64,000 bases of DNA from Capronia americana (lineage: Eukaryota; Ascomycota; Eurotiomycetes; Chaetothyriales; Herpotrichiellaceae). Of the stretch, positions 10,882-23,107 are shown one piece after another. The position numbers and the translations under genes were made by a program. The stretch is from positions 1,490,093 to 1,554,092 of the forward strand of contig JADWQD010000009.1 in the NCBI GenBank assembly GCA_016110215.1, given 5' to 3'. The notes under the pieces were generated by a model. It saw nothing but the letters and a program-made list of their open reading frames with translations. It was not told the DNA's origin and searched no databases. Within the stretch, counting starts at the first letter, position 1. Each line of letters starts with the position of its first letter.

Positions 10882-13800
10882 ATGACCATCACTACCTTTG
10901 CGGTCGGTGCTGCTGTCACTCCGACCGTGGTAAAGACATATATATCTCATGTATGCGAGCTCTCCGGACGCGTGAGGCTGGGCTAATCCAACATCCAGTA
11001 CGCGAATCGAAGGGAACGCCGTGAAAAGCCCACCGCCCACATCTCTTACGATGAAGGCTTGCATCTGATTCGAACCTTCCTCAAATACGCTTCCCATCAT
11101 ACAGTCGAGGATCTCCAGTCCTTCACGGGACAGTGGGTGCCCAGCCCCTCGTGGGTCAGGACCGAGAATGTCACTGTCCCGGACGACTACCTCTCGAAGG
11201 CCGCCCGTACCATCATCAACCAATTAGGCCCGGCCGGTGTGGAATCGATCGGTGGCACAAAATGGTGGCAGTGGCGGCCCCGAGGAGGTGAGCTAAAGGC
11301 GGAATGGATCGAAATGCGCGCACACTACAATGAACTGAAGAGGCAGGGCTCAAGGAGTAGGAGAATCATGCTGTACATCCATGGGGGAGGATATTTCTTC
11401 GGGAGCGTGGATGAACACCGCTACCAGATGCAAAGACATGCTCGGAAACTCAGAGCGCGAGTGTTTGCTCCGAGGTATAGATTGGCACCACAGTTTCCGT
11501 TCCCTTCTGGCTTGCAAGACTGTCTTGCTGCCTATCTCTATCTCCTGGACATGCACGACGCAACTGAGATCATTCTGGCCGGAGACTCAGCTGGCGGGGG
11601 TATGATCGTGTCAATACTGTGCATGCTCAGGGATCAAGCGCTTCCATTGCCTGCCGGCGCGATCCTAATATCGCCTTGGGTCGACCTTTCGCATTCCTTC
11701 CCAAGCTTGACCGGTACTGCTGAGCTCGACTACATCCCCCCTTACGGTTTTATGCAAAAACCATCAGCTGCCTGGCCGCCTCCGAATGACGAAGAAATCG
11801 CGACGATCAGTAGGCTTGCCAAGGGCGACGATGGCTCACCTAAAATCGCACAAGACGGCCATAAACCAACGACTGTCCCAGTTCAGGGTGGTGGCGATGT
11901 CAAGCCCGGGCCACAACTTCCTCTCTCCATTGAGCTGGATGGAAAGCGGGTCGTGCTGAAAGATCAGATCCAGATGTATACGACCAACCAGCTATTGGCT
12001 CATCCACTGGTATCACCCGTCCTACAACCATCGCTCGGCGGCCTCCCCCCGATCCTGATTTTGACGGGAGGTGCGGAGATCTTACGAGATGAACAGATCT
12101 ACCTCGCTCACAAGATGGCAAACCCCTCGAAATATCCCCTGGGCGCCGCCTACAGATCGAGATACGATCCAGGCGACAAAATATTGAACAAGTACAAACC
12201 CACACCAGTTCAGTTACAGGTATGGGACGATCTGTGCCACGTTGCACCGACTCTATCATTCACCCGTCCGGCCAAGTTCATGTATCGTTCCATTGCCCAG
12301 TTTGGGGCGTGGGTGCTGGCAAAAGCGCAAAAGCGTGCGATTGAAATCGTGGACGACGACAACATATCGATCATTTCATCCCAGACAGACACCAGTTCTG
12401 CGATCGAGGTAGACGTCGCTTCCTCGGCAGATAGCATCTCGGGGGCCAAGATAGATGCAAGTAAACCGACCGGGAGCGTTGGCCGGGCTGGCGATCCGAT
12501 ACCGCCGTTTGAGAATAACATGATTCGGCAAAGGATTGATTGCCATGGACGGATATATCCCCTGGCCGAAGCGCATGATCTACCCGCGCTGCAGTTGCAC
12601 CCCGATGATGTCGGGGTGGTCAAGCCTGGCCCAGTGAGGAAATGGCTTGAGGCTAAGGCTTTTTGGGACGCGAAATATGCACACACGAGGAGGCGAGTCC
12701 AAAAGGAACGAGTTAAAGCTCTGTCCAGTGGGAAAATCATGGGATTCGAGGCCGGCGAGCGTCCACCTCCTAGTGCGCTCGCTGGACGACGGACGGATAA
12801 GGACATGGTGGCTAAGAAGAAGAGAAAGAGCTACCTCCTCGCGATGTGGAGCGGGTGGGCAAGCAAGCACGACGAGTCAACGTTGAAGAGGGAAGAAGAG
12901 GCTGTAGAAGCCAGGCAATTGGTTGATGAGCCTCCGAGCCCTGCACCAGAGCAAGAAGGAAACACAGCGACAGCGCCACAACCCGTCGGGACTGATGGAC
13001 AAATGGAAGCCAACCCAGCTGGAGTGACGGCTACGAAACGAGGTCCAAGCCGACAACGAAGTTCGAGCACGAAACGGACGGCGAGCGAATCACGGACTCG
13101 TGGGAGAAAACGAACCATTTCAGTGACCGACCGAGGGCAAACAGAAGGCCGCTTCGTGCCCCCGATAATACCGCCGCAACACCTGATGCCGTCAACCGAG
13201 TCGCCAGAAGCCATGACGAGTCAAACGGGAGCTGATGACGAGCGAGCCACGTCACCAAATGCATCCCTACTTTCGGCCGGTTTTATACCCAAGTTCAAGA
13301 CAGCGTCTCATCTCCGCGATGACAGCGGTGGCGGCCCACACGCGCCTGTTCTCTCTGATGCTGCGAGCACGATGACGGGACGCAGTGGCATGGTTGCTGA
13401 TGACGCGAGCACGAGGGCCGTCTTCGCTGCTCCGGGCGTCATGAAGAGCGCCGACGTCCGGGAAGCCGAACACGGTAAGAGTTCGAGTCCAACCACCGAA
13501 AGACGACCACAGAGCCCGCTTGCGAATATCGCCAGGAGGGCCAGCTCAGACGGCGAGGAAGATGATGACGGTGTCGTAAGCATCGCTCCCAGCGCCGTCT
13601 CCCGTCCGCTTGCTGGCTTAGGGAGTGACTCGCCTCGGAGTCAGCGTAGTCTCGACCGCTTGCAAAGTCATCAGCTCGACGAGGGTATGGGCAGAATGGC
13701 GCCTCTTAGAAGCCAGAGTTCGACTGCTATTGTCCGAGCAGAGGGTGTCGTTGGTGTTGTCGACGGCAACACCGACGGCACAGAAGGCCAGATTGCGGAC

Positions 13801-13977
13801 CAGGAGGAGAACAGTAACGTCACTCCGGGAGAGACAACGGGAATCACAGAGAAGACAGGCGAGGAAGAACCGGACCAGAACGCCGCGAGTCTACCAGAAA
13901 AGAGTGAAACTGAGAGGCCGAAGCTGTACGAGCGTACCAAGACGGAGTTCCAGACTGCGTTAGAGAAGATTTCCTAG
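10882..13977 (+). CDS. HSL-type alpha/beta hydrolase with long disordered tail
   Basis: Two exons: 10882-10950 and 10999-13977. The 48-nt intron starts GTATGC, ends CCAG and has a CTAAT branch site. Product about 1015 aa. Exon 1 encodes a short mildly hydrophobic leader (MTITTFAVGAAVTP) and splices in phase to YANRRERREKPTAHISYDEG. The catalytic domain (about residues 60-465) belongs to the hormone-sensitive-lipase branch of esterases: oxyanion-hole motif HGGGYFFGS near 151, nucleophile motif GDSAGGG near 217, acidic region ILTGGAEILRDEQ near 380, and a likely catalytic His in DDLCHVAP near 435. The remaining 550 residues are low-complexity, with Ser/Arg/Lys-rich stretches, and lack a domain. 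Likely an intracellular ester or sterol-ester/lipid hydrolase. The substrate cannot be told. The unusual tail suggests regulation or localisation. Confidence 0.85.
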
Positions 13978-14532
13978 TACCGCCTGGAACAAACCGGCGC
14001 TCATGGAGCCTGGGATGAGACTCGGTGCACATGCTCACGCCAGTTCTTCATTCCTCAAAACAAGGCTGATCTGATTCTGCCAAATCGGTACTGGTATATA
14101 AGGTTCACTGTTGCTTCTATAGCGGGGGGACGAAGGGATTGTAGCGAGCGACGACGATTCCTGAGGAGGAGGCCAAGCACGTGGTGCAGCTTCCTTGGAG
14201 ACCTGCAACACACACTTACGCACTCTGCTATACATCCGCTTCTTGTTTGGAGTACTACAGACAAGACGGTGACAATGGAAGATGCCCGTCGACGACTGTC
14301 ACCAGTGGCGTCGGTTAGCCCCTTGGCTGGCCCAAAACAGCGTATCGCCTGTGCAACAGCAATGCCCCTTTTCACACCACTGTCCGCGGGGTTTAAGCAA
14401 AGACGATGCTTGCTTTCTGTATTCGCCTCTGGCTGACAGCTTGCCTGGCGATAGAAGCTCGAGCCCTTTTGCTCCACTGCATCACAGACTCGAGTCCGAC
14501 TTTCGCTGACCACGTACGGGCTAGAGCCCACG
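13978..14532. other. Intergenic region between hydrolase and HET gene
   Basis: This holds the 3' flank of the hydrolase and the promoter of the HET gene, both rightward. An antisense frame at 14055-14531 has no recognisable features and was not called. Confidence 0.55.
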
Positions 14533-16665
14533 ATGGACCGGCTTCATCTAACTACAACTTCGTCTCATGCACCCGCCATACCGCCAGAACCTCGACTACG
14601 CTACCGGCCACTCCAACATCCTAATGAAATCCGCCTCCTCAAGATCAAACCGGTGCTCGACGCATCTGGAACAGAGAGCCTCCCGTCCGTCGAGCTGTTT
14701 CACGTTGACCTGAAGCAGAAGCTACGGTACTCAGCCCTGTCTTACGTGTGTGGCACGGAAGTCGATCAGGAACCTCTCGTTACCAACATAGGGAAGACGC
14801 GCATCACGAAGAATCTTGCCTGTGCTCTCCGGCAACTACAGGCCACCCATGCCCCTGGACAGTCTTTCTGGATCGATGCATTGTGCATTCATCAGAACAG
14901 CCATGTGGAGAAGAGTCATCAAATCACGCTTATGAAGGACATCTTCCCTACAGCCGATGAAGTTGTTATCTGGCTCGGTCCTGACGAGCAGAGACAAGGA
15001 GACGACATTTTCAACAGCGTCGAGCGCCTATACGACTTGATGCTAAGCACGATAGACCAAAAGCGTGAGCTCGACGATACTCAGTGCTGGCTACCACCCG
15101 AGGATGCGATGCGGAAGCTCAAGTCTCTGGCACCACTGTTCCTTAATCCATATTGGTCACGCAGCTGGACGATCCAAGAAACAGGCATCGCAACCCGATC
15201 GTCCGTACTCTGGGGCACGTCGTCGTCCGATTTCCGCAAGATTTGCCCTACAGCCATGATGTTCCTGAAGTACTTCAAGACTCAAGCCGAGAGTGTTGGC
15301 GTGCGCCGCGAACTCGAGCTCATTACGAACCTGTACACGATGTACCTTCCTAGCCCTGGCCTCCGCAGACTGCACTACGTCCTCCACGAGGCGCGACCGC
15401 ATCGGGCCACTGATCCCAGAGACAAAGTCTACGCATTCATATCTCATCCGGCGGCGCTAGATGCGATGGACGATTTCCCGCATCAGCGACGAGACGGCGC
15501 GAAGCCCGCCGCGGACCAGGGTCGAACTCTCAACGACAACCTCGCCAGGATTCTCGCGCCCGAAGAACCGTCGAGTCAGAGTTCCAGCCAAAGCCACTGG
15601 GCACGACTGGTGACCACCGACTTGAACCACGAGCTGAGGCCTCCGTCGCCGGACGCATTTTCCGCCCGTCGGCTGCTCCACGCAACATCAGATCGTCTGG
15701 AGGGCCTTCGCCGCTATGTCGAAGGTAGGTCCTTTGTCCAGCCCGACTACAGCCAGTCCCTTGTCGCCGTGTACCAGGACGTGGCGGTGAAGATGATCGA
15801 GGGCACCAACTCGCTCGAAATTCTGTCCTTCGTTCAACATCACTGCCCGCTGCCGACCGTGGGCCCTGACTTTCCTTCCTGGATCCCGCGATGGGATACG
15901 CATTGGCCAGTGCCCATCCTCGGCCGCGACACTTGCGACCATTTTGCCGCAGCGAACCGCAAGCCAATCATCTCCCCATCCAGAGAGCACGGAGTGCTGA
16001 TTGTCCGGGGGCTGTTCTTCGACAGGGTGCAACTCCACACAATCACACTCACGCGGCAAGACTTTCTCGACCCGTCGCGCACGAGCCCCGTGTTCTCCAT
16101 GGCGTCCCACTGCCGGGTCGACCAGGATCCGCTCGCCGACTACCCGCGGATTCTCAACCCTATCATGGCGAACCCTGACCGATCCCAAGCGTACTGCAAG
16201 ACATGGGTGGCTGGTGACTCGGACACGGCCTGGACCTTCCACAAGGACAACGCCGACTTCCTTGCCTACCAGCTAGAGTTTGTCTATCGACGGATGAAGC
16301 AGGACAAGGCCACCGTGCAGGACTGGCGGATGTGCGCGTCGCTCATCGCCCGGGGCGCCACGTCCGGGAACGCAACCCGCTATGCCGAGCGGGCGGCCCG
16401 GGCGTGTGACGGACGGCGGTTCTTCATCACCAAAGCGGGCTTCTTCGGCGTGGGACCCAGCATCATGGAACAGAACGACAGTGTCGCTGTCGTGCTAGGT
16501 CTCGATGTGCCCGTCATCCTGCGCGAGAAGGAGAAAGTCGGCCACGCGTCCGATGGCTGGGCCGTCATCGGCGAGTGCTACGTCGAGGGCATCATGTGTG
16601 GCGAGACGATCCGTGCGTGGGGCGGACCGGACAGCGACGATCTGAAGGATATTAAACTACGATGA
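14533..16665 (+). CDS. HET-domain (heterokaryon incompatibility) protein
   Basis: A single exon of 710 codons. The HET domain occupies about residues 65-215, shown by LRYSALSYVCG, the FWIDALCIHQ block (about 115-124), MKDIFPTADEVVIWLGP, and WSRSWTIQE further on. HET proteins are fungal-specific and mediate allorecognition cell death or related innate responses; the domain resembles TIR in fold. Residues 260-710 are the variable C-terminal region common to this family, with no repeats (no WD40, ankyrin or NACHT motifs seen). No signal peptide or membrane span. The C-terminal block ending with a VIGECYVEGIMCGE-like phrase is common in fungal HET proteins. The partner and trigger are unknown. 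Confidence 0.93.
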   Translation: MDRLHLTTTSSHAPAIPPEPRLRYRPLQHPNEIRLLKIKPVLDASGTESLPSVELFHVDLKQKLRYSALSYVCGTEVDQEPLVTNIGKTRITKNLACALRQLQATHAPGQSFWIDALCIHQNSHVEKSHQITLMKDIFPTADEVVIWLGPDEQRQGDDIFNSVERLYDLMLSTIDQKRELDDTQCWLPPEDAMRKLKSLAPLFLNPYWSRSWTIQETGIATRSSVLWGTSSSDFRKICPTAMMFLKYFKTQAESVGVRRELELITNLYTMYLPSPGLRRLHYVLHEARPHRATDPRDKVYAFISHPAALDAMDDFPHQRRDGAKPAADQGRTLNDNLARILAPEEPSSQSSSQSHWARLVTTDLNHELRPPSPDAFSARRLLHATSDRLEGLRRYVEGRSFVQPDYSQSLVAVYQDVAVKMIEGTNSLEILSFVQHHCPLPTVGPDFPSWIPRWDTHWPVPILGRDTCDHFAAANRKPIISPSREHGVLIVRGLFFDRVQLHTITLTRQDFLDPSRTSPVFSMASHCRVDQDPLADYPRILNPIMANPDRSQAYCKTWVAGDSDTAWTFHKDNADFLAYQLEFVYRRMKQDKATVQDWRMCASLIARGATSGNATRYAERAARACDGRRFFITKAGFFGVGPSIMEQNDSVAVVLGLDVPVILREKEKVGHASDGWAVIGECYVEGIMCGETIRAWGGPDSDDLKDIKLR

Positions 16666-17687
16666 ATGAGCGGCTGCCGGATAGAATGTTAGTATCAGCC
16701 AGATGGCCGAACAAAATTCCTGACAAAACCGGATCATTACTCTAGGAAGGCCTCTCAACTCGACAGCCAGAGGTTTTTGTTTTCCTCCGAGGCATCAACT
16801 TCGACTGGTGAAAGAAACGTGCTCTGAGTGCTACAACACGGAACCGGACCCGGGATCTAGTGATAGTCAACGATAAGGACGAGATGAGGAGCACCAAACT
16901 CAGCGCTGATATGCGGACACAAAAACAAAACCCTTCTCCGCGCGTCACTCCGTTAGTGCAGACAGAGCACCACCCTACACCGAAGGGAATGGACTCCGGG
17001 ACTCGTTGTTTTGTGATGAATGACTGACATGACATACCTCTACCTTCTCTCACCCTCCTTCTTCAACTTAGCATCAGTCAGTCGTAGGGTCGGTCTCTCG
17101 TACTAGCCTTGAAATACTGCGCAGGCGAGGGTAGGCCCGGATGGAGAGAGACAGAGAGAGAGAGAGAGTGAGAGAGAGGTGTGTGTGTGTGTGTGTGTGT
17201 GGCGTGTAAGAAATCCAACAGACGAACAAACAAAACGGACTACATGCCAAACGACCGGGCCCCCAAGTTCGTAGCCTTTCCAAAATATAGTAATTACTTA
17301 CTATAAGCCGGCAACGTTTTGGGCCAACGCAACGAATAAAGGCCGTAGACCAGACCTCCCTGCTCGTTACAAACAAAATTAACTCGAACAAAGCAAAAGC
17401 TGGAATCCAGAAGAGAATCAGTCGCGTAGCCTGTCAGTCGATTTGAGCCGCCAGAACACCAGTTATTCATACTCCGCTATATTTTCCACCTCCTGTACCG
17501 GACCTCCGTAGCAACAGCTGGCTTTATCCGTTGTATACGAGATACTCCATGGACATCGCATACGCCAAGTAGTCTTCGGCAGGTACAACTCCAGACTAAA
17601 GTGCAAGATCTTTCCCATTTAACTCCGCCGCAGACCCAGTGCTAAGCCTTTCTCTAACCATTCTCTCCGCGCGACACAGTGACCAAT
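16666..17687. other. Convergent intergenic region with microsatellite
   Basis: The 3' flanks of the rightward HET gene and the leftward glutamate dehydrogenase. It contains an AG/GT dinucleotide microsatellite at 17143-17203. No coding frame is supported. Confidence 0.65.
17143..17203. repeat. (AG)n-(GT)n compound microsatellite
   Basis: An interrupted GA/AG tract of about 36 nt is followed directly by a GT tract of about 22 nt. A typical compound dinucleotide microsatellite that is likely polymorphic between strains. Confidence 0.9.
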
Positions 17688-20600
17688 CTACCGCCCATTG
17701 CTGACCGCAGTAGCCAGCCTCTTACTCATAAAGTCAAAGAATGCGAACTGACTTGGTGTGGAACCATACTCGTACACAAATCGACTGGCCAGGTAACTTC
17801 CAAAGATGGACTTGAGATAGTTGTCCGGCACCCGTTGCAGAATCTTGTCCAAACCAATCTTGTGCTGGAGTGTCTGAGGCAAAGCTTCCCTGAACACCTG
17901 CAGCCTCAACGTCTTGTTGTCCCACAATTCCTTGAAGTTCTGGAGGTCTTCGTCGAGCTTGGTGATGGCAAGTGACAATTGGTCAGAGAGCGTTGAGCGA
18001 GGGATGCCGGTGGCCTCGTTCTCACGCCAGATGGCTTCAAATTCGAGGCGAGCGTTGCGTTTGATAGTCTCTTGCACCTCTTTGACGTAGGTCTTGTAAA
18101 ACTCGGGCACAGTGCCGTCGGTCCCAACGCACATGTTCTCGATGAAGCCCTTGTCGTCAAAGGACAAGCTTGCCAGGACCTCTAGTGAAGACGACGTAAC
18201 ACCACCCTTGTTTGCGGATGCGTCTTTATATATGATGCAGCCAGCTTTTTCGAGCCGGAGCTTGGCATCTTGCGTGATGAAGAGATTGGCGCCCTCGACG
18301 ATATAGGGGATCTTGCATTTGCCATCTGAGATCAGTTTGGCGGTTGTTGAGAGATCGATCGACTCAGGGCGACCACCGCATGGGACAAACAGGTCGTAGT
18401 GCGACCCATCGCGCAGATGGAATGTGTTTCGGAACGTCATACCGTTGTTGACTTTCTCACCAGACGGCAACGTGACGTTCGTCTCGTCGACCAGAACACG
18501 ATATCCTTGTGGCGACAGTTTGGAAATATCGTACTCGGCAATCATCACTCGTTTCTTCGCAAGACGCACCAATTCTTCGTGGTCCAGTCCGGCAGGGTCC
18601 ACCAAAACCCCAGACCCATCGACGATGGCAGTGTACTTCTCATTGCTGAGGAGTATTTCGTTCGAACCCAAGTCTCCGTCCGGGCCGCCGGTTTGCAATT
18701 TTCTGATCTTGCTCGGGTCTAGGTTCAACTTGCGGTAGATGCCCAAAACATACTCGCGTACTGACAGTGTAGTCATCCCATAAGCATCATGAGGAATTCC
18801 ACCAAGCTTCGGGCTCTTGCCGGTGAAGAAAGACTTCCACCAGGGTGCACCTCTGATGCGGGCATGTTCTGTAGCCCAGTCGACAAGATCCGCCGTGTTC
18901 TCGTCCGGACCCATGAAGAGAATCTCTTCTTGTCCATGTAGATCGACGATGGGGTCTTTGATGCCAGGGCTCGTTGGAGGCAAAAGGAGGTCCATGATGC
19001 TGTCGATGTACTTCTCGAATGCGACGCGCGCCTTATCCTGGTGATGGTAATCTAAGAGGATCACACCTTTAGATCCACCTTCCGGAATGTCCTTGTTCTT
19101 CCTCTGTTGGGTATTGGCAAGATTGTAATTCTCGTCGAATTGAGTCCGGGCATTGATGGCGTAGAGTTCCTTGTTACGGGACTTAACGATACGAATTCCA
19201 CCACGTGCAATATCGCGGAACCGGAGATGGAAACCTCTGAACTCAGAGCCAATGACCAGGAACATGCCGTACAGTGGCTGAGGGTATTCGTGCTCCGGCA
19301 GAAAGTCGGCGCTGGGCTTGAGTCGGAAACTGAGGGCAACCTTCGTCGGGGTATAGAAGTTGGTCTTCAAGACTGCCCTGTTGAAGGTCAAGAAGTACTG
19401 CATGACCATTTCGTCATGCTGATTCTGAGTGGTCCTCGAGATCAGCTCTGAGAGCGTCGCATCATCTATGACATTTTGCACATCCAGTCGAAGGTAGCTC
19501 AGCGTCGGGATGAAGTCATCCTGTTCGCCCCTTGTCTGCACGTAGTGGGCGTTGGCAAACGAAAGGTACAGGTTGCGGATGAGGTCTGGGTACTTGTTAA
19601 TGATCTCGAGGATGTACTCCGAGGTGAATGTCTCTGTGCGCAGGCGCTTCTTGATCTTTGAGAGCAGTTCGGCATTGGCGTTTGTATCGCCTTTCAGTGC
19701 TGCCACCAAAGAAGTATACTCTGAGCCCAGACGGTTCAGGAACTGCTGGACAAATACATGCACGCAATGAGCGTAGATACTCTCTTGCAAGCTCAAGTTG
19801 CCGCTGGCGAATTGTCCCTGCAGCTTGTTCTGCGGAATGCAGAAGAGCAAGGAGACTTCTTTGATGATCTGGTGGATTGCGGCCTCGATGGGAGGAAACC
19901 TCGACTTGGCAATGTCGCCGCTGGCAGGCTTCAGATACAGGGAGATGACCGTGATACCGTTGGAGAATTGCTCGACATATTTCCTGGAGCTCGTAACCCC
20001 ATAGTAGTGGTACAAATCCGACAATGCACTGAAGACACCCATGGCGGAACCTTGGCGGTAGGCGATGACAAGTCGTTTTTCCCGTGTACCTTCCATGTCG
20101 AACATCTCAATGACAGGACCAGTCCTTGACACGGCATAAGTGATGATCTCTTGGTAGATTTCTTTCGTCTTCTGGGTTGCCTTCTGCAGGAATCGCTTCT
20201 CGCCAATAACCTCAATATCTGTCTCATCTGGCCCGGCATCGGGCTTGTTGAACTGACACTGGTAGATGAAATAGCATCGCAGGGATTGATCCGGATTGTC
20301 GGGCAAAGCATTGTTGGATCTAAAGGACTCGACCCGGTAGCTCCTTGCCGGTGTAGAGCCGTCAATGTATTTTTCGTCGATTCTCTGCTCGTATCTCGGG
20401 CCGTCAATGACGCTGACTCCAGGCGTGCTTGTGTCTATGTAGACTGCGTGGTCGGATGCTTCTTTTGCCAGTCTGATCTCCAACTTCTTGTCATCTCGTG
20501 CGTAAGCGGCTAACTTTGCGGCGTACAAAGAGAGGATGTTGCTGGCAACGGCTTCGACGGTCTCGGTGGAAAAGTACATGTCATCGATGCCCAGGGAGTT

Positions 20601-20946
20601 GTAGAACCATTCCGTTTCGGACGCAATGAAATCACCGGGCAAGAAGCCCTTGTCTTCGATCAGGTCCATAACTATGCTGGAGTCAGCCCCTGCTCCTGTC
20701 TCAGTGAACGGCGTACATACCCTCTTCCATCTGCGCCTTCTTGCCCTCGAATTTGGGCGCCACATATCCTGAACTATGATCTGACAGAATGCGGTGGAGC
20801 GACTGGTTCGACTGCGAGGCACCCGGGACTCCTAATAAAGTTGGCTGTGGTGAAGGCTGTCTTCCTGGCGTTCTGATGACATGGTCCAGGATCTTGTGTT
20901 TGGCCGGGTTCAGCGGCTGGTCACCGTTGGCTGAGAGATGATCCAT
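17688..20946 (-). CDS. GDH2: NAD-specific glutamate dehydrogenase
   Basis: Two exons: 20721-20946 and 17688-20671. The 49-nt intron starts GTATGT and ends CATAG. Product 1069 aa, matching the large fungal NAD-GDH (about 1050-1090 aa). This enzyme oxidatively deaminates glutamate to 2-oxoglutarate and ammonia with NAD, the catabolic direction. The N-terminal 450 residues form the long regulatory region. The catalytic core includes FRDIARGGIRIVKS, PEGGSKGVILL, LFMGPDENTADLVDWATEHA, the Gly-rich GGPDGDLGSNEI nucleotide-binding stretch, and FVPCGGRPESID. ATG 20946 is chosen because it is the first in-frame methionine of the open exon; upstream codons are open but lack ATG. It should be inducible by glutamate and repressed by glucose in relatives, but the sequence here does not show this. 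Confidence 0.95.
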
Positions 20947-21952
20947 GTTGTGGCCGGGAAAGGAGTGTGACACTTCGAAAATTGGAAAGTGATGTGAAAA
21001 CTGAGAGGAGAGGGAGTGAGAGAATATCAATGGAATGTAAGATCAATATAATGGAGGGGGCAGCTCTCGAGTTCAAATGCTGTATACGGGTGTTCAGCTA
21101 ATGGTGCTGTTTCCGATTGCGATCAAATTTGAGGTCAGCTGCAAATCAGGCGCGGAATTTGACCTGATGACAGGAACAAAGGAGAATGTTGCTCTTAATC
21201 CAGCCCAATGACGCCGAATTGGTGAACACGCACTCCGGACGGTCAGACCCTTTGGGATCGCCAATGCGGGAGAATCGATAAGAGAACAGATACCGAAAGT
21301 CTCACAGCAGCTGAAACACTCTTGTTGGGGCCGAATCTCGCGATAAGTTTCTCCTTCTCGAGTACCCTGCGGCCAGCGTGGCATCTTCTTATACACCAGT
21401 CTACTGAGACAAATCGCGCAAAAGTTTTCTTGCGCCATAGCATGCATCACATGGCGGGAAAAGGTGAGAGAATTCAGGAACTTGTTACGAGACAACATCG
21501 TCACTTTCCCCCGCAATTGGATAGCCGCCCGGTTCCTGGATGGAGCCTCGCTGGCACAACTTGACCGGATCGATGCTAGCAGTCCCCAGGAACGGGCGCA
21601 GCCCTATCAGCTGCCCGCCTCACCGTGCTTGTGTTCGTTCTGCGCCGCTTAGCATCGGGGCGAATGGATTTTGCCGCCTCCAACAGCCACTGAGATCTGG
21701 CAATTGTGAAAAGAAGCCAGGAAGAAATCCCAGTGAATCTGCGGAGTAACACGAGATAATGCCACTGCCGATATTGGTTAGCGCCTGAAATGATACCCGT
21801 ACACTGCTCATCATGTCCTATGCATCGCCATTCCCCCAAGCCTCCGATCATGTCATTCATATCCAAGCATACACGATTCCGTAATCCCCTTGTCCTATAG
21901 TCCCTTTCACGCGAAGACGCCAAAAAATGCAACCCTGATGCACCGTCCGGCC
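20947..21952. other. Intergenic region upstream of the glutamate dehydrogenase
   Basis: The promoter of the leftward glutamate dehydrogenase and the 3' flank of the next leftward gene. A 140-codon minus-strand frame at 21094-21516 shows no domain and was not called. Confidence 0.5.
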
Positions 21953-23107
21953 TCATACCCGTGGCCTATGCTCAATGGCTTCTTCCTCTGCACCAGCCGT
22001 CAAGCTGCCACTTGCACCATGCTGGCTGGTCGAATCCACCTCTCCGTCCTTGTCCGGGTCATAGGATATGATTCTTTCCAGTTGTGCGGAGCCTTTCGGG
22101 CTCTGGGACGTATCTCTGGCCTTACAGACCTCGTCTTCATCGATAGATCGGCCATGTCCCGTACCGTCCCCTGACAGCAAAGCACCGTGCTCCTCACTTC
22201 CGTCACCCTCAGTGTGCTCCTCGCTGTCGAGTTGCGGACTGATCTTCTCCTTGATAAATGTGTCGATGATGTAGTACTGAAGCGCGTTCATGATCAGAGG
22301 GAATATGAACATGACGAATGCAATTTGTACTGCTTCATTGCCCTCCGTCCAGCCCAGCGCCCAATCTCCGACTCTTCCTAGCCAAGGGCAAAGTTGGAAA
22401 ATGATGAAGACACATATTTTCATGCCGATCAAGCCCAGGAAATAGAGCAGGCACTGCTTGGCCCACCAGCCAGCCTTTGGTGGTGTGCCATAGCGGCCAG
22501 ATTCTATCGATTCGGGGGGGTTTGCCAGAGGCGTGTAACTTGCGCCAATGGTCAAAATCTTCAACATGCCAATCAAGATCGGTATACCGAGAGTGGTGTC
22601 AATGGCCAAGTTGAGCAGATAGAAAGAACATGGATTCGGCTGGTATGCGTCGGTTGTTTCTGCTCCGAGTGTAGTCGCTGCTGCATTGACAACACTCTCG
22701 CCGATCTGTCCAGAGGAGAACATGGACATGAGGAGGTTCAGCAAATGCAAAAGGACCGACCCGACAACCTGTTTAGAAACGTCGAACGACCACACCTTCA
22801 AGGGTCGCTGTGGCCTTTCTCTCCATCTCTTAAAGACCAAAGACAACAGAGCTAGAGCGCCCAGCGCTGCTTGAACCAATATGGCAAAAGAGCCTAGCAA
22901 CTTGCATTCGCCGTTGTTCTCGTCGTCCGACATGGCAGCGGTGGGAATAGGAGTCGATGTCTGTGACACTGCCGCCGTAACTATACTGACGATGAGGGAG
23001 GTGGCTGTCACTGTGAGGCTCGGAAATGCCGAGGAGGTTTGGAGTGCTGAAACGATATCATGATCGAGGTGCGCTACTGGCGACGGAGGTATTTCAGGAG
23101 GGTGCAT
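21953..23107 (-). CDS. STIMATE-family vacuolar membrane protein
   Basis: A single exon of 384 aa if translation starts at the first in-frame ATG (23107). The frame stays open to 23290 with only a GTG there. Five or so hydrophobic segments are visible: LLGSFAILVQAALGALALLSL, VVGSVLLHLLNLLMS, FYLLNLAIDTTLGIPILIG, LLYFLGLIGMKICVFIIF and FVMFIFPLIMNALQYY. Conserved family phrases include NPCSFYLLNLAIDTTLG, KQCLLYFLGLIGMK and FPLIMNALQYYIIDTFIK. This matches the 'vaculolar membrane protein' / STIMATE family (yeast YPL162c; TMEM110 in animals, an ER protein helping STIM-ORAI calcium entry). The C-terminal 90 residues are acidic and hydrophilic, probably cytosolic. The yeast protein is vacuolar, so vacuole or ER are both possible. 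Confidence 0.85.
   Translation of the reverse strand: MHPPEIPPSPVAHLDHDIVSALQTSSAFPSLTVTATSLIVSIVTAAVSQTSTPIPTAAMSDDENNGECKLLGSFAILVQAALGALALLSLVFKRWRERPQRPLKVWSFDVSKQVVGSVLLHLLNLLMSMFSSGQIGESVVNAAATTLGAETTDAYQPNPCSFYLLNLAIDTTLGIPILIGMLKILTIGASYTPLANPPESIESGRYGTPPKAGWWAKQCLLYFLGLIGMKICVFIIFQLCPWLGRVGDWALGWTEGNEAVQIAFVMFIFPLIMNALQYYIIDTFIKEKISPQLDSEEHTEGDGSEEHGALLSGDGTGHGRSIDEDEVCKARDTSQSPKGSAQLERIISYDPDKDGEVDSTSQHGASGSLTAGAEEEAIEHRPRV

Noticed and set aside
12210..12806. 198-codon minus-strand frame inside the hydrolase gene
   Set aside because: It lies opposite the tail of the hydrolase, with no homology-like features and no splice or start context.
21094..21516. 140-codon minus-strand frame upstream of glutamate dehydrogenase
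   Set aside because: No ATG-anchored conserved sequence, no domain, and placement in a promoter.
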